From contig NZ_SLXW01000002.1 of NCBI RefSeq assembly GCF_004341085.1, positions 992,001-1,056,000 of the forward strand: 64,000 nucleotides of DNA. Reading direction: 5' to 3'. Numbering within the stretch: position 1 is the stretch's first letter; every line of letters starts with the position of its first letter. The notes under the pieces are model-generated. The model saw only the letters and a program-made list of their open reading frames with translations. It was not told the origin of the DNA and ran no database searches. The DNA comes from Sphingomonas sp. PP-CE-1G-424 (lineage in GTDB: Bacteria; Pseudomonadota; Alphaproteobacteria; Sphingomonadales; Sphingomonadaceae). Of the stretch, positions 1 to 7,091 are shown piece after piece. A program made the position numbers and the translations under genes.

Positions 1-528
1 ATGCTCACCATGATAGGTGAACCCGGCCGCTTGATAGACGGTGCCGAACAGCCCGCACCGCTCATCCGCGAAGCTTTGAATCCACTTTACCGCCGGACGA
101 ACCCTGCGGATCAGACGGATCGAGAACGCCAGCGCTCGGCTTTCACTGTTGCGCGGAGCAACGTCGGCAAGCCACATTCGATTTAGCTCGAGGTATTCGC
201 TCATAAGCGTGCCGGTGACGACGCTGCCGGCAGATGCGGGGTTCATTGCGAAACCGTACTGTAGAACCCCGACCATCTCACCAGCGATGAAGACGCCCAG
301 GTGCAGCGTCGAAGCACCGTAGACCCGGCCGCTGTAGTGGTTCGCGACAATGACCGCGTTAGCGATTTCGCGGTCGATCAGACGAACGTGGAATTCAGCT
401 TCACCGAAGCCGATCGCCTCGCGTCGGCCGAACAGATCCGCGTTCGGCTCGAAAAGATAGCCGGACGCTTCGCCGGCAGCGCCGCCAACGAACGCGAGCG
501 ACGAATTATTGGTTGGTAACGACTCCAT
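1..528 (-). CDS. mom: Mom-like DNA adenine modification protein, 3' end beyond window
   Basis: A GNAT-fold relative of phage Mu Mom, the enzyme that converts adenine in phage DNA to a carbamoylmethyl-type derivative and so protects it from host restriction. Read on the minus strand, 176 codons are open from ATG at 528 to the window edge. Recognisable family segments in order are NHYSGR near residues 63-68, LHLGVFIAGE, a GT-x-E-L-N-R stretch, PRNSESRAL near residue 130 and FGTVYQAAGF near the end. An in-frame TGA lies four codons upstream, so ATG 528 is the first possible start; the ribosome site is weak. The gene sits beyond the tail and lysis genes, as in Mu. The call rests on motif recognition; the C-terminus is not visible. 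Confidence 0.82.
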   Translation of the reverse strand, partial: MESLPTNNSSLAFVGGAAGEASGYLFEPNADLFGRREAIGFGEAEFHVRLIDREIANAVIVANHYSGRVYGASTLHLGVFIAGEMVGVLQYGFAMNPASAGSVVTGTLMSEYLELNRMWLADVAPRNSESRALAFSIRLIRRVRPAVKWIQSFADERCGLFGTVYQAAGFTYHGEH

Positions 529-943
529 AGGGAATGATGCTCACAAGAGCCCAGCCTGTTGCGCAGGTGCGGGGCGTTGCGACTGGCCAGTCGCGCGTGA
601 CGGATCTTAGGTCCGCCGGTTGCCGTGTTACAGCACGGCACCCCCGCTTGGCCGGTCCCTCAATGAGAGAAGGGTCAGCCAGCGGACGTGTTCGAATTCA
701 ATGATTTCGGTAACGGACAGGACGCTTTAGCCGTGGAGCCGTAAAGTCTTTTGTTATCAATACCGTTTGCCCGATAGCCGCTCGATTACGGCGTGAGGGA
801 TATCAATGACTTGTACGGTCGGGGGCATCGGGACCGCCGGATGGATCGCGGTGATGCAGGAAGCGATGTAGGAAAAGTTGTCCGCTATCGCCCAACGTCG
901 GACGTAACATGCCGGGATGAGTGTGCCAGTAAGCTGCCGTTCC
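529..943. other. Leader region upstream of mom, no confident gene
   Basis: No frame here has both a normal start and convincing protein character. On the minus strand an open frame from about 987 to a stop at 757 reads like protein, with stretches such as IADNFSYIASC and QVIDIPHAVIERL, but has no ATG, GTG or TTG before an ATG at 828. It may be a decayed gene. A perfect 7-bp stem with 6-nt loop (tgccgtg/cacggca, 621-640) lies about 95 nt upstream of the mom start. In Mu, mom translation depends on mRNA structure and the Com protein, but no Com zinc-finger gene could be recognised here. Confidence 0.5.
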
Positions 944-1246
944 TTAATGCCGGAAGCGTTTCCACAACTTCGTCGCGAGCGAGACGATCAGCTCAGCAGG
1001 AATGCCGCCAACGACGCAACCGGCCGCAACCCAAAGCGCGAGCATTACGAGCATAATCGCGAACGTGCCGAGTTCTTGCCATACCGCGATCTTCCATGGC
1101 TCCATGAAGATCACGCCAAAGCCGTAGGATAGGAGAAATGGCGCTCGAAAGCCCGGACCATTCTTTGACAGGACTGCCGCGCCAACGATCCAGCAGGCAG
1201 TGATTAGCGCAGCGAGCGGAAGCACGATGAGGCCGGAAAAGTCCAT
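944..1246 (-). CDS. small membrane protein, prophage accessory
   Basis: A 100-residue hydrophobic protein with about three predicted membrane spans: residues 4-25, 35-50 and 58-82, followed by a basic tail ending KLWKRFRH. No recognised family. It is the first of several very small membrane proteins between the fibre gene and mom, where prophages often carry lysogenic-conversion or superinfection-exclusion genes. That role is inferred from position only. Confidence 0.6.
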   Translation of the reverse strand: MDFSGLIVLPLAALITACWIVGAAVLSKNGPGFRAPFLLSYGFGVIFMEPWKIAVWQELGTFAIMLVMLALWVAAGCVVGGIPAELIVSLATKLWKRFRH

Positions 1247-1320
1247 CGGGTAGAGTTAGCGGCAGCTTTGACTATGATCCAGCCGCAAACCCGCCCGTCC
1301 GCTATCCTCCCAAGTGGTCG

Positions 1321-1509
1321 TCAGGTAACGATAACGATGGCCACGCCTGCGATCGACAGGATGACGCTCAGCGTTGTGAGCCATCGAACTTTTCGCTTGT
1401 CCACGGCGGTGCTGGCGAAGTGCACCGCCCCGAGCAGCAGGGCCGTGCTGAGAAGCACGATAACGCTGCCTAGGAGATCGCCTTGGGCTTCGGTCATCTG
1501 GTCATCCAA
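1321..1509 (-). CDS. small two-span membrane protein
   Basis: A 62-residue protein with an acidic N-terminus, a first hydrophobic segment around residues 13-32, a short basic loop (DKRKVR) and a second segment reaching the C-terminus (LSVILSIAGVAIVIV). The layout is a hairpin in the membrane. Not assigned to a family. It points the same way as the membrane protein at 944-1246 with a 74-bp gap, so the two may be co-transcribed. Confidence 0.5.
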   Translation of the reverse strand: MDDQMTEAQGDLLGSVIVLLSTALLLGAVHFASTAVDKRKVRWLTTLSVILSIAGVAIVIVT

Positions 1510-1630
1510 GACGCTGTCCTGATGATCGGCCAGCAGCGCGATCGGCTAGCAGCGCTTCCCTATCAGAGATGTGACAGGCGGGTGAAAACGCCCAGTTGCG
1601 GACATTGACGCGGTACCCGATGGTGGCGGG

Positions 1631-1783
1631 ATGGACTCCAAAACGACAACGAAGCGCCGCAGGTGGATTTGGGTCGCCATAGCGTTCGCTGCCGCAATAT
1701 GCCTGTTCTCTGCGGGTGTAATCTATGGGCGCTGGCTGACCGTGAGTGGAGCTTGTGTGCCGAGCGGTTGCCGATGGCCTTAG
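1631..1783 (+). CDS. 50-residue single-span membrane protein
   Basis: A very short gene on the plus strand. The protein starts with a basic stretch (KTTTKRRRW), continues with one hydrophobic span at residues 12-31 (WIWVAIAFAAAICLFSAGVI) and ends in a short tail with two cysteines. The positive-inside pattern predicts a cytoplasmic N-terminus. A GGTGGCGGG run just before the ATG may act as ribosome site. It overlaps the antisense of no convincing gene. Function unknown; similar in style to its small neighbours. Confidence 0.45.
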   Translation: MDSKTTTKRRRWIWVAIAFAAAICLFSAGVIYGRWLTVSGACVPSGCRWP

Positions 1784-1897
1784 TCCGCTTTCGCCCAATA
1801 GCTGACGTTGAGCCGCGTTTCGCCTGATCGATGGCGGCGGCTTCCCTTCAACTGCGGGCCTGGATAGCGTCAGCGCAGGTGGCGGAGGATTGGCTGG

Positions 1898-2155
1898 GTG
1901 CAGATAAATTGGGGGATGCTACCTTTCGTTCTCACCGGCGTCGCTATAACGATTGGCGTTTTCCGATCGACTCGAGCCGAGCAGCCGCCTCCCATTGGGC
2001 GAGAGTTTTTCAGGCCGCATTGGGAGTGGGAGCGAAACAATCCGCTAGTACGCCGTCTTCGTGCAGCAAGTGCATGGCTCACCATCTTTATTGGAGCTTT
2101 CGCTACCCTCGTACTCCTGCTGATATTCTGCGGGGTCGGCCTGCCATTCGATTGA
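1898..2155 (+). CDS. small two-span membrane protein
   Basis: An 85-residue protein starting at GTG 1898, chosen because GGAGG lies about 8 nt upstream; an ATG six codons later is an alternative. Hydrophobic segments lie at about residues 7-21 and 60-81, separated by a polar loop rich in proline and arginine (EQPPPIGREFFRP). No family recognised. Part of the cassette of small membrane proteins in the accessory end of the prophage. Confidence 0.55.
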   Translation: MQINWGMLPFVLTGVAITIGVFRSTRAEQPPPIGREFFRPHWEWERNNPLVRRLRAASAWLTIFIGAFATLVLLLIFCGVGLPFD

Positions 2156-2241
2156 TCGGCGAATTTCGCCAACGTCCGCCGTTCATCAGCTCTTTTAAGT
2201 TTCTAAAAGCGGCCTCGACAGAAAACTTGGCGCTATCGGCG

Positions 2242-2514
2242 CTAAGGCCCTTTGCTCGCGATGCGATACTGCAAAATCATCGCAACCAGTATTGAGGCGA
2301 CAAACAAGGCTGTGCCTATCCAATATCCGTATGACCACCACCCCGCATTGCTGATATGCCTGAAAAAGTATTTCAAGCTTATGAAAGCAGACGTGGTCGA
2401 GCTTTCAGCTAGCGCCGCTTTAGCACACAGCATGCATATACCTGATATTGCTGCGAGCAAAAGCATGAAGTTCTGAAGTGGATCTGACTTATATTGCGCT
2501 GGATGGTATCTCAT
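2242..2514 (-). CDS. small membrane protein
   Basis: A 90-residue protein with an N-terminal segment at residues 15-35 that could be either a signal anchor or a cleaved signal (ending AKAALAESS), and a second span near residues 64-82 (WIGTALFVASILVAMIL). Not recognised. It faces the plus-strand membrane protein at 1898-2155 tail to tail, so the cassette mixes orientations, as expected for independently acquired accessory genes. Confidence 0.5.
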   Translation of the reverse strand: MRYHPAQYKSDPLQNFMLLLAAISGICMLCAKAALAESSTTSAFISLKYFFRHISNAGWWSYGYWIGTALFVASILVAMILQYRIASKGP

Positions 2515-2606
2515 TGTTTCATCCGATCCATTCTACCACGCCGTCGACATCGCCGTGCGAACTTGGCCTGGTGGCGCCCATGAGATCCATCCAAAAGATA
2601 AACAAT

Positions 2607-2640
2607 GTCCGCTATTCGGTCCCAAGGCACAATAGCGGAC
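2607..2640. repeat. perfect 10-bp inverted repeat upstream of small phage gene
   Basis: GTCCGCTATT at 2607-2616 is repeated inverted (AATAGCGGAC) at 2631-2640 with a 14-nt spacer. It lies about 66 bp upstream of the ATG at 2707 and just upstream of a TATACT hexamer that could be a -10 element. It may be an operator for the adjacent rightward genes or a terminator for the small genes to the left. Confidence 0.55.
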
Positions 2641-2706
2641 TGACCGCTTTCCTCTCATTCCGGACATCGCTTATACTGACGGCGGCATTGATCGGAGGCT
2701 TTCCGC

Positions 2707-2889
2707 ATGACACGGATCGAACGCGCCGCGCGCGCCCTATGCAGATTTCATAAGCTGCCCGAGAATACGAAGTTTGAGGGGCGGCCGATGTGGGAGAGCT
2801 ACGTCGACGAAGCCATCGCGGTAATCGCGGCGATCGACGACGAGCCCAAACCAGGCAAACCGATTGAGAACAAACGCGGAACAATGTAG
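2707..2889 (+). CDS. small conserved-style phage protein, unknown
   Basis: A 60-residue charged protein (RAARALCRFHK, then W-E-S-Y-VDEAIAVIAAI) with no membrane span. GGAGG sits 9 nt before the ATG, a good ribosome site. The pattern of a short RAAR-A-L helix followed by W--Y---A--VI is common in small proteins of alphaproteobacterial phages, though no function is known. It is the first gene of a short rightward run with the HTH gene. Confidence 0.6.
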   Translation: MTRIERAARALCRFHKLPENTKFEGRPMWESYVDEAIAVIAAIDDEPKPGKPIENKRGTM

Positions 2890-2928
2890 CGTCGGGCGCA
2901 TCTCGAGTCGACGTGAGGATGCGTACCG

Positions 2929-3174
2929 ATGGCAATATTGCAGAACCCGCGCGTGCGGCTTCCCCAGCTGGCGAACGAGCAGGGCAGGAGCCTTGCCAGT
3001 CTATCTGCGACGATCGGCCGCAACCCGGCATACCTTCGACAGTTCGTCACGCGGGGATCTCCGCGGCGCCTGCCAGAGGAGGAACGCCGGCATCTTGCAA
3101 TCGTGCTCAACGTCGACGAGCGCGAGCTTGGCGCACGCGATCCTTGGTCACCCGTTGGCGCCGATCGTGTCTAA
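2929..3174 (+). CDS. helix-turn-helix DNA-binding protein
   Basis: An 81-residue protein in which LASLSATIGRNPAYLRQFV (residues 21-39) forms a recognisable XRE-like helix-turn-helix, followed by GSPRRLPEEERRHLAIVL and a GARDPW tail. The segment resembles the DNA-binding half of sphingomonad S24-type repressors, but the peptidase domain is absent, so it would act without self-cleavage. It overlaps the next gene by 8 bp, which suggests coupled translation. Its target is unknown. Confidence 0.7.
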   Translation: MAILQNPRVRLPQLANEQGRSLASLSATIGRNPAYLRQFVTRGSPRRLPEEERRHLAIVLNVDERELGARDPWSPVGADRV

Positions 3175-3502
3175 GCCAAACCGGACGACGTTCATCGCCT
3201 TGGTCGTGCTGGACGAAGCGATCCAGAGGCTTCGGTATGGTGGACCACTCAAACCTCCGGAGCACGGCGTCCGCCTAGCGCTCGCCTATCTCTACTCGAT
3301 CACGCTGACCAAGAACCGCGATTCATTCGACGAGCTATGGCGAACGCTAATGGGGCAAGGTCAGGCGAATAAAGAGAGCTTCCGATCAACATGGGCCGGC
3401 ACGCAGTTCGCAGGCATCTGTCGCGAAGTCGGCGTGGCTCAGGACATCGACCTCGGTGCTGCGCTAGCACACGCGACAAGCGACCATGCTTCGCGCCGTT
3501 AG
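3167..3502 (+). CDS. hypothetical 111-residue protein coupled to HTH gene
   Basis: The start is taken as GTG 3167, overlapping the stop of the HTH gene (GTGTCTAA); longer upstream reading of this frame runs antisense-like through the HTH gene and is not credible. The protein is soluble and helical, with a conserved-looking HGVRLALAYLYSI stretch and FDELWRTLMG. No family assignment. The close coupling suggests a two-gene unit, possibly regulator plus partner. It ends 4 bp inside the convergent SGNH-type gene. Confidence 0.6.
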   Translation: MSKPNRTTFIALVVLDEAIQRLRYGGPLKPPEHGVRLALAYLYSITLTKNRDSFDELWRTLMGQGQANKESFRSTWAGTQFAGICREVGVAQDIDLGAALAHATSDHASRR

Positions 3503-4725
3503 CCTATTTGCTGGATTTGCATCAGCGCGCCCTGCATCATTGCCGCCTTAGCGCCGGAGCCTGTGAAGGCCGGGTGGATGCTGTCACTGTACCAGCCCTT
3601 TGCGCTTGCCAACGCGTAAGACCCCCACGCTCCCCGGATATCTATCAGCGGGACATCCTGCTCGATCGCGACTTCGAACAGCATCGCAGCGTAACTGTCC
3701 TGCTGAGCAGACAGGCCCAACGTCCCGTTATCCCAAAGCGGCGTGATCAGCACGGGATCCACGTTCGCGGCTTTGACCTTCTGCACCCAAGCGGTGGCAT
3801 TGGCCTTGGACGCTGCAACAGAAACGCCGTTACGCCAGTCGTTGATCGGAGCGTCGTCGTAGAAGGCCGCGTCGAACTGGTAAGCAGCGAGGGTCGCGGT
3901 CAATCCGACTGCGGCATCGGTCTCATCGTTGAACCTCGCTGACATGGCACCCGCGATGCCGCCATTGAGGAAGCTGATTTCCTTACGCCCGTTCGCGTCG
4001 TTGTAAGAGTGGCACCCGACGATCGTGACGTTGCCAGCGACCCAATCAAAATTGATCGTGTGCATGCCAATCGGCACGGCCGGCAAAAGCGTACGGCGAA
4101 GCGCGGCAACGCCAGTGGTAGTGACCAAAGCGGCGGGGCCGGCGTCGATCGTGGCGTTGAAGCTGCGGACGCTGGCGTTGTCGCGCCACGCTACCTCAAA
4201 ACGCGTTACCGGGTTTTGAGGCGTGAATGACAGCCGAGCAGGGACAGCAGGAAATAAGAACGCGTTGCCGCCAAACGCTTGCGTGCCCCCTACGGTCGTC
4301 CCATCGGTGATCGACAGACGGTAATCACCAGCCAACACCGAAGTGATTGACTGTACGCCCCCCCAATTGCCCTTGTCGCCGAAGAACCCGTTGGCGCCAG
4401 CGTTGATGCCTGCGGCCTGCAATCGGCTGGCAAGCTGCATCGGCCACGCGTTGACCGCCTGAGACGTCCCGCCGCCCGTCGACTGCCCCGCGCCGGTGGA
4501 TGGCGTCCATATGCCGATCAGACAGTTCCGCACCCCCGCCGCCGCTGCCGCGATGCCGGTGCGAAGCCTGACGGTGTTTGACGCCTTCAAGTTATAGATA
4601 TTTGGAGATGTCAGAGAACTGCGCCCGCTGGTCGACGCGCTCGCAGTCACCGCGCGAGCAACGCCAAGCGGTATCGCGAGAGCCGGCCCCGAAGGCACGC
4701 CGCCAATCATGGGAATGGAACTCAT
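3499..4725 (-). CDS. SGNH/GDSL hydrolase-like tail or fibre protein
   Basis: A 408-residue protein. ATG 4725 was chosen over a 35-codon extension because AAGGAAG precedes it at a good distance. The C-terminal part shows SGNH-type blocks: INDWRNG resembling the conserved asparagine block and YSDSIHP giving the D-x-x-H pair. The first block is unusual: instead of GDS the sequence reads LIGIWTPSTGAG, so serine is present but the usual aspartate context is not. Such esterase modules occur on phage tails, where they trim host surface polysaccharide. It lies downstream of the spanin genes on the late strand. Confidence 0.65.
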   Translation of the reverse strand: MSSIPMIGGVPSGPALAIPLGVARAVTASASTSGRSSLTSPNIYNLKASNTVRLRTGIAAAAAGVRNCLIGIWTPSTGAGQSTGGGTSQAVNAWPMQLASRLQAAGINAGANGFFGDKGNWGGVQSITSVLAGDYRLSITDGTTVGGTQAFGGNAFLFPAVPARLSFTPQNPVTRFEVAWRDNASVRSFNATIDAGPAALVTTTGVAALRRTLLPAVPIGMHTINFDWVAGNVTIVGCHSYNDANGRKEISFLNGGIAGAMSARFNDETDAAVGLTATLAAYQFDAAFYDDAPINDWRNGVSVAASKANATAWVQKVKAANVDPVLITPLWDNGTLGLSAQQDSYAAMLFEVAIEQDVPLIDIRGAWGSYALASAKGWYSDSIHPAFTGSGAKAAMMQGALMQIQQIG

Positions 4726-4762
4726 AGCACTTCCTTCAGAAAATTGGATCAGAACACCTGCG

Positions 4763-5026
4763 TCAGCGAGGCCAGCCATCGACGGCCAGAGCGCGGCGCG
4801 CATCGCACCGCGCGAGGTCTGCGCGGGCATCGCGGAGCGACCATTCGGCGTCCGCGCTGTTGGCCGCCCCGTCAGCTTGCCGGCGGACTGCCGTTGGCAG
4901 ACATGGCTTGGTCGCCTCCGCGGGAACGGGCGGGATCACCGGTGAATAGCTCAGCGTCGAGTGCGTCGATCCCGCGCACGCGGTCAGCAGGAAGGCAGGC
5001 AGCACGGCCAGCGTCAGTTTGCGCAT
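4763..5026 (-). CDS. Rz1: Rz1-like outer-membrane spanin lipoprotein
   Basis: An 87-residue lipoprotein: the signal MRKLTLAVLPAFLLTAC ends in a lipobox (LTAC), and the mature part is proline- and alanine-rich. Its 5' part overlaps the end of the Rz gene in a different frame, the typical nested Rz/Rz1 arrangement. Rz1 sits in the outer membrane and joins Rz to fuse the membranes in the last lysis step. Confidence 0.82.
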   Translation of the reverse strand: MRKLTLAVLPAFLLTACAGSTHSTLSYSPVIPPVPAEATKPCLPTAVRRQADGAANSADAEWSLRDARADLARCDARRALAVDGWPR

Positions 5027-5315
5027 AGGTCCTCACGGTTTCGGTTGATCGAAGGATGATCGGCTCGCGCGCGGCGAGGCGATCGGCGTAGGTGGTCAGC
5101 GCTGCCGCCTGTTGGCTCGCGAACCGCTTCTCGGCATCGAGGCGCAGCTGCTCGGCTTTCGCAATCTCGGCCGTCCACGCCGCGCGTTCCGTGCGCAGTG
5201 TGGCGGTGCGATCGGCGACCGTCGTACGCGTGAAGTGAAGCGCGGCGAGCAGGCCAATCATCGGCACCGTCCACCAGAAGCGGCGCAGCAGCGCGCCGGC
5301 TGCCGCCCACGTCAC
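4872..5315 (-). CDS. Rz: Rz-like inner-membrane spanin
   Basis: A 147-residue protein with one N-terminal membrane span (residues 13-29, FWWTVPMIGLLAALHF) and a long periplasmic helix rich in A, E, R and K (residues 38-90), as in i-spanins. It starts inside the stop codon of the endolysin gene (ATGA overlap), and the Rz1 frame is embedded in its last third. Together with Rz1 and the endolysin it forms the lysis operon. Confidence 0.85.
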   Translation of the reverse strand: MTWAAAGALLRRFWWTVPMIGLLAALHFTRTTVADRTATLRTERAAWTAEIAKAEQLRLDAEKRFASQQAAALTTYADRLAAREPIILRSTETVRTYAQTDAGRAACLPADRVRGIDALDAELFTGDPARSRGGDQAMSANGSPPAS

Positions 5316-5827
5316 GCTTCGTTGCTCGATACGGCGATGCCGGCGGTCGCGGTCATCAGTACCGGCTTGCCGACGACCGCTCGCCCTACCGGCCAGCGCC
5401 GCGCGACGCAGCGCGACTTTTCGAGGCGCATGATGCTGACCCGGTCGCCCTGGTTGCCGCCGAGGACGTGATAGTGGGTCTTGTCCTCGCCGACATAGAA
5501 GCCGACGTGTCCGCCGCCGGTGCGCTCGAACACCAGGACCGCACCCGGCGCGAGGCGTTCTGTAGCGAGGTTAGCGCCCCAAGTGGCCCACGCCTTTGCG
5601 CGAACGGCGATCGGGGCGGGGGGGATGCTATCCTCCGCGACGCACGATGCGACGAACAGGCCGCACCACGGCACGCTGTCCGCGTTGTAGACCATGCCGA
5701 GCACCTTCGTGCCGAGCTTCTTCGCCCAGCCGAGTATGGTCGGACTGTTGGCCGCGCCGGGTGCTTCGCGCGTGCCAATAAGGGACCGGGCGCGGCGAAG
5801 CCACGCCGGCTCTGAAGCCGTCGTCAT
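5312..5827 (-). CDS. phage endolysin, CHAP/NlpC-P60-like (TIGR02594 type)
   Basis: A 171-residue peptidoglycan hydrolase. The start at ATG 5827 follows GGAAGGA at good spacing; the extra 25 upstream codons are unlikely. The VPWCGLFVASC segment (about residues 52-62) provides the catalytic cysteine and GGGHVGFYVGED (about 102-113) the catalytic histidine, followed by VLGGNQGDRVSI, the usual order in this family. It lacks a signal peptide, so it needs the holin encoded upstream. Overlaps the Rz gene. Confidence 0.85.
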   Translation of the reverse strand: MTTASEPAWLRRARSLIGTREAPGAANSPTILGWAKKLGTKVLGMVYNADSVPWCGLFVASCVAEDSIPPAPIAVRAKAWATWGANLATERLAPGAVLVFERTGGGHVGFYVGEDKTHYHVLGGNQGDRVSIMRLEKSRCVARRWPVGRAVVGKPVLMTATAGIAVSSNEA

Positions 5828-6256
5828 GGTAATTCCTTCCAATTTTGAGTCTTTGAGGGTGCGGAGCCGTTCCTGTGAGTCCGCGGCGCGGTTTGCTCCC
5901 ACGCTGATCCGTCGCGAGGCTTGACGCGCAAGCTATCGAGGCAGTCGGCCTATCCGTTTTTCTCAGCAGTTTTGCGGATAGGCTGGCTGCTGCGTCACCA
6001 GACGCGAATGAACCACTGCTTTGGCCCGGCTAGATTTGTTCGATTGAGCCGATTTATTGCGTCGGTAGTTTGGAGTGATGTCGGGTGTGCCTCATCATTC
6101 GCCCGGCCGGCCCGCTTCTCGTTCTCACCCGGCGCTTGAGGCGGGCCGTTATCATGAAACCGAGCGGGCAATGCCGCGTTAAAGCGGGACCAGGTAGCTC
6201 CGGAAAGTGACTGGTCGGCCCGCCCTCGGTAGACCTTAGGGCGGGCCGTTACCTAG
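5828..6256. other. Non-coding lysis-cassette spacer with three inverted repeats
   Basis: No gene is visible. The spacer lies between the holin and the endolysin genes and is less GC-rich than its flanks in its middle part. It holds a perfect 9-bp inverted repeat (GCCTATCCG at 5948-5956 and CGGATAGGC at 5975-5983), and two related stem-loops: GGCCCGC...GCGGGCC around 6109-6147 and a perfect 10-bp pair at 6217-6226 and 6238-6247. Both stem-loops are followed on the plus strand by GTTAT or GTTAC. None has a T-run on the transcribed minus strand, so they are not standard intrinsic terminators. Confidence 0.6.
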
Positions 6257-6559
6257 TCAGTCGACCTTTGCGGCCGACAACTGCCCGGCGATCGACTTCG
6301 CCAGCACGAGAACAAATCGCATGGTGCCGAAGCCAACCCAGCCGGCGCTGGTGCCTGCGACGAGTATCGACCACGCAGGCCACCCGAAGTGGACCGCAGC
6401 CGCGCCCGCCATCGACTCGAATGCGGGCATCAGCGAGCACATGACGAAGATGTCCCGCCAACTGATCGGCTTGCCAGCCTCGATCTTCTGCCCGACCCTT
6501 AGGATCTGACCGGCAAAGACCGCGAACGCCGCGAGTGCGTATGCCTGCCATTCCTTCAT
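6257..6559 (-). CDS. putative holin, LydA-like
   Basis: A 100-residue membrane protein starting at ATG 6559, which overlaps the stop of the upstream membrane gene; upstream codons in this frame are antisense-like. Segments: a first span at residues 6-22, a polar loop with GKPISWRD, then spans near 37-55 and 62-80. A short loop with (P/F)SWR(D/E) between span one and two is typical of LydA-type phage holins. Position just upstream of the endolysin and spanins supports the call, although a 430-bp spacer intervenes. Confidence 0.65.
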   Translation of the reverse strand: MKEWQAYALAAFAVFAGQILRVGQKIEAGKPISWRDIFVMCSLMPAFESMAGAAAVHFGWPAWSILVAGTSAGWVGFGTMRFVLVLAKSIAGQLSAAKVD

Positions 6560-7044
6560 AGCGTTACCACCCCGATACCGATGCCCGTCCCGATCAGGGC
6601 GGCAGAAACAAGAAAGCTGGCGGTGCGGCGCTGAGCCGTTGCCGCCAGAACGAAGGACATGCCGGTGATCGAGAGAACCGCCGCGACGGCGTCGGTTGCG
6701 ACATCGAAGGCGGCCCATGCCGATGGATTGCGCGACACCAACTGTGCAGCGTCTCCGCACGAGCCAAAGGCATAGCCGAGTCCGATCAGCGCAGATCCGA
6801 CGAACAAGAGCGGCGCTGACCACGGGGTCACAATTGCACGCTTAAAATCGATGTGGAGCCGCACCACGGACCGTACGAAATGCCGCGCACTGGCAACGCG
6901 CGCCGCCTTGCCGCATCGCAGCAGCTTCCCGAACGAGGCCGCCACTGGCAACATCCATTCCGCGGCAGCTATCGCAAAGCGAAGGCCGAACAACATCATC
7001 GCCCAGATAGCGACGACGCTGACAATATGGCCGAGCGGGGTCAT
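6556..7044 (-). CDS. prophage membrane protein, possible holin partner
   Basis: A 162-residue protein with about four hydrophobic segments (residues 7-30, 78-95, 115-132 and 140-160) and a basic cytoplasmic stretch in between (KAARVASARHFVRSVVRL). It overlaps the holin gene by 4 bp (ATGA), so the two are translated together. No family recognised; by position it could be an antiholin or a second holin, but the sequence does not show this. Confidence 0.65.
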   Translation of the reverse strand: MTPLGHIVSVVAIWAMMLFGLRFAIAAAEWMLPVAASFGKLLRCGKAARVASARHFVRSVVRLHIDFKRAIVTPWSAPLLFVGSALIGLGYAFGSCGDAAQLVSRNPSAWAAFDVATDAVAAVLSITGMSFVLAATAQRRTASFLVSAALIGTGIGIGVVTL

Positions 7045-7091
7045 CTCGCGACGGCCTGGGCCGCGAAGCTGCTATTTGCGGTCGCAGTCAT
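7041..7091 (-). CDS. possible 16-codon coupling ORF
   Basis: A 16-codon frame (MTATANSSFAAQAVAR) starts inside the stop of the gene at 7088-7414 (ATGA) and ends inside the start of the membrane gene at 7044 (ATGA). Both junctions fit translational coupling, so ribosomes could bridge the two larger genes. It may serve only as a coupling bridge, or be chance. Confidence 0.3.
   Translation of the reverse strand: MTATANSSFAAQAVAR

Noticed and set aside
241..275. Short resemblance to the tRNA-Arg T arm (gtagaaccccgacca)
   Set aside because: It lies inside the mom coding sequence, has mismatches and is far shorter than an attachment core.
378..641. Minus-strand frame overlapping the mom start, considered as a com-type regulator
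   Set aside because: It starts PCCNTATGG and ends in serine/arginine-rich sequence, with no CxxC zinc-finger pair as in Com.
1831..2295. A 154-codon plus-strand frame across the small membrane genes
   Set aside because: It overlaps two better small membrane proteins, one on each strand, and has no recognisable features.
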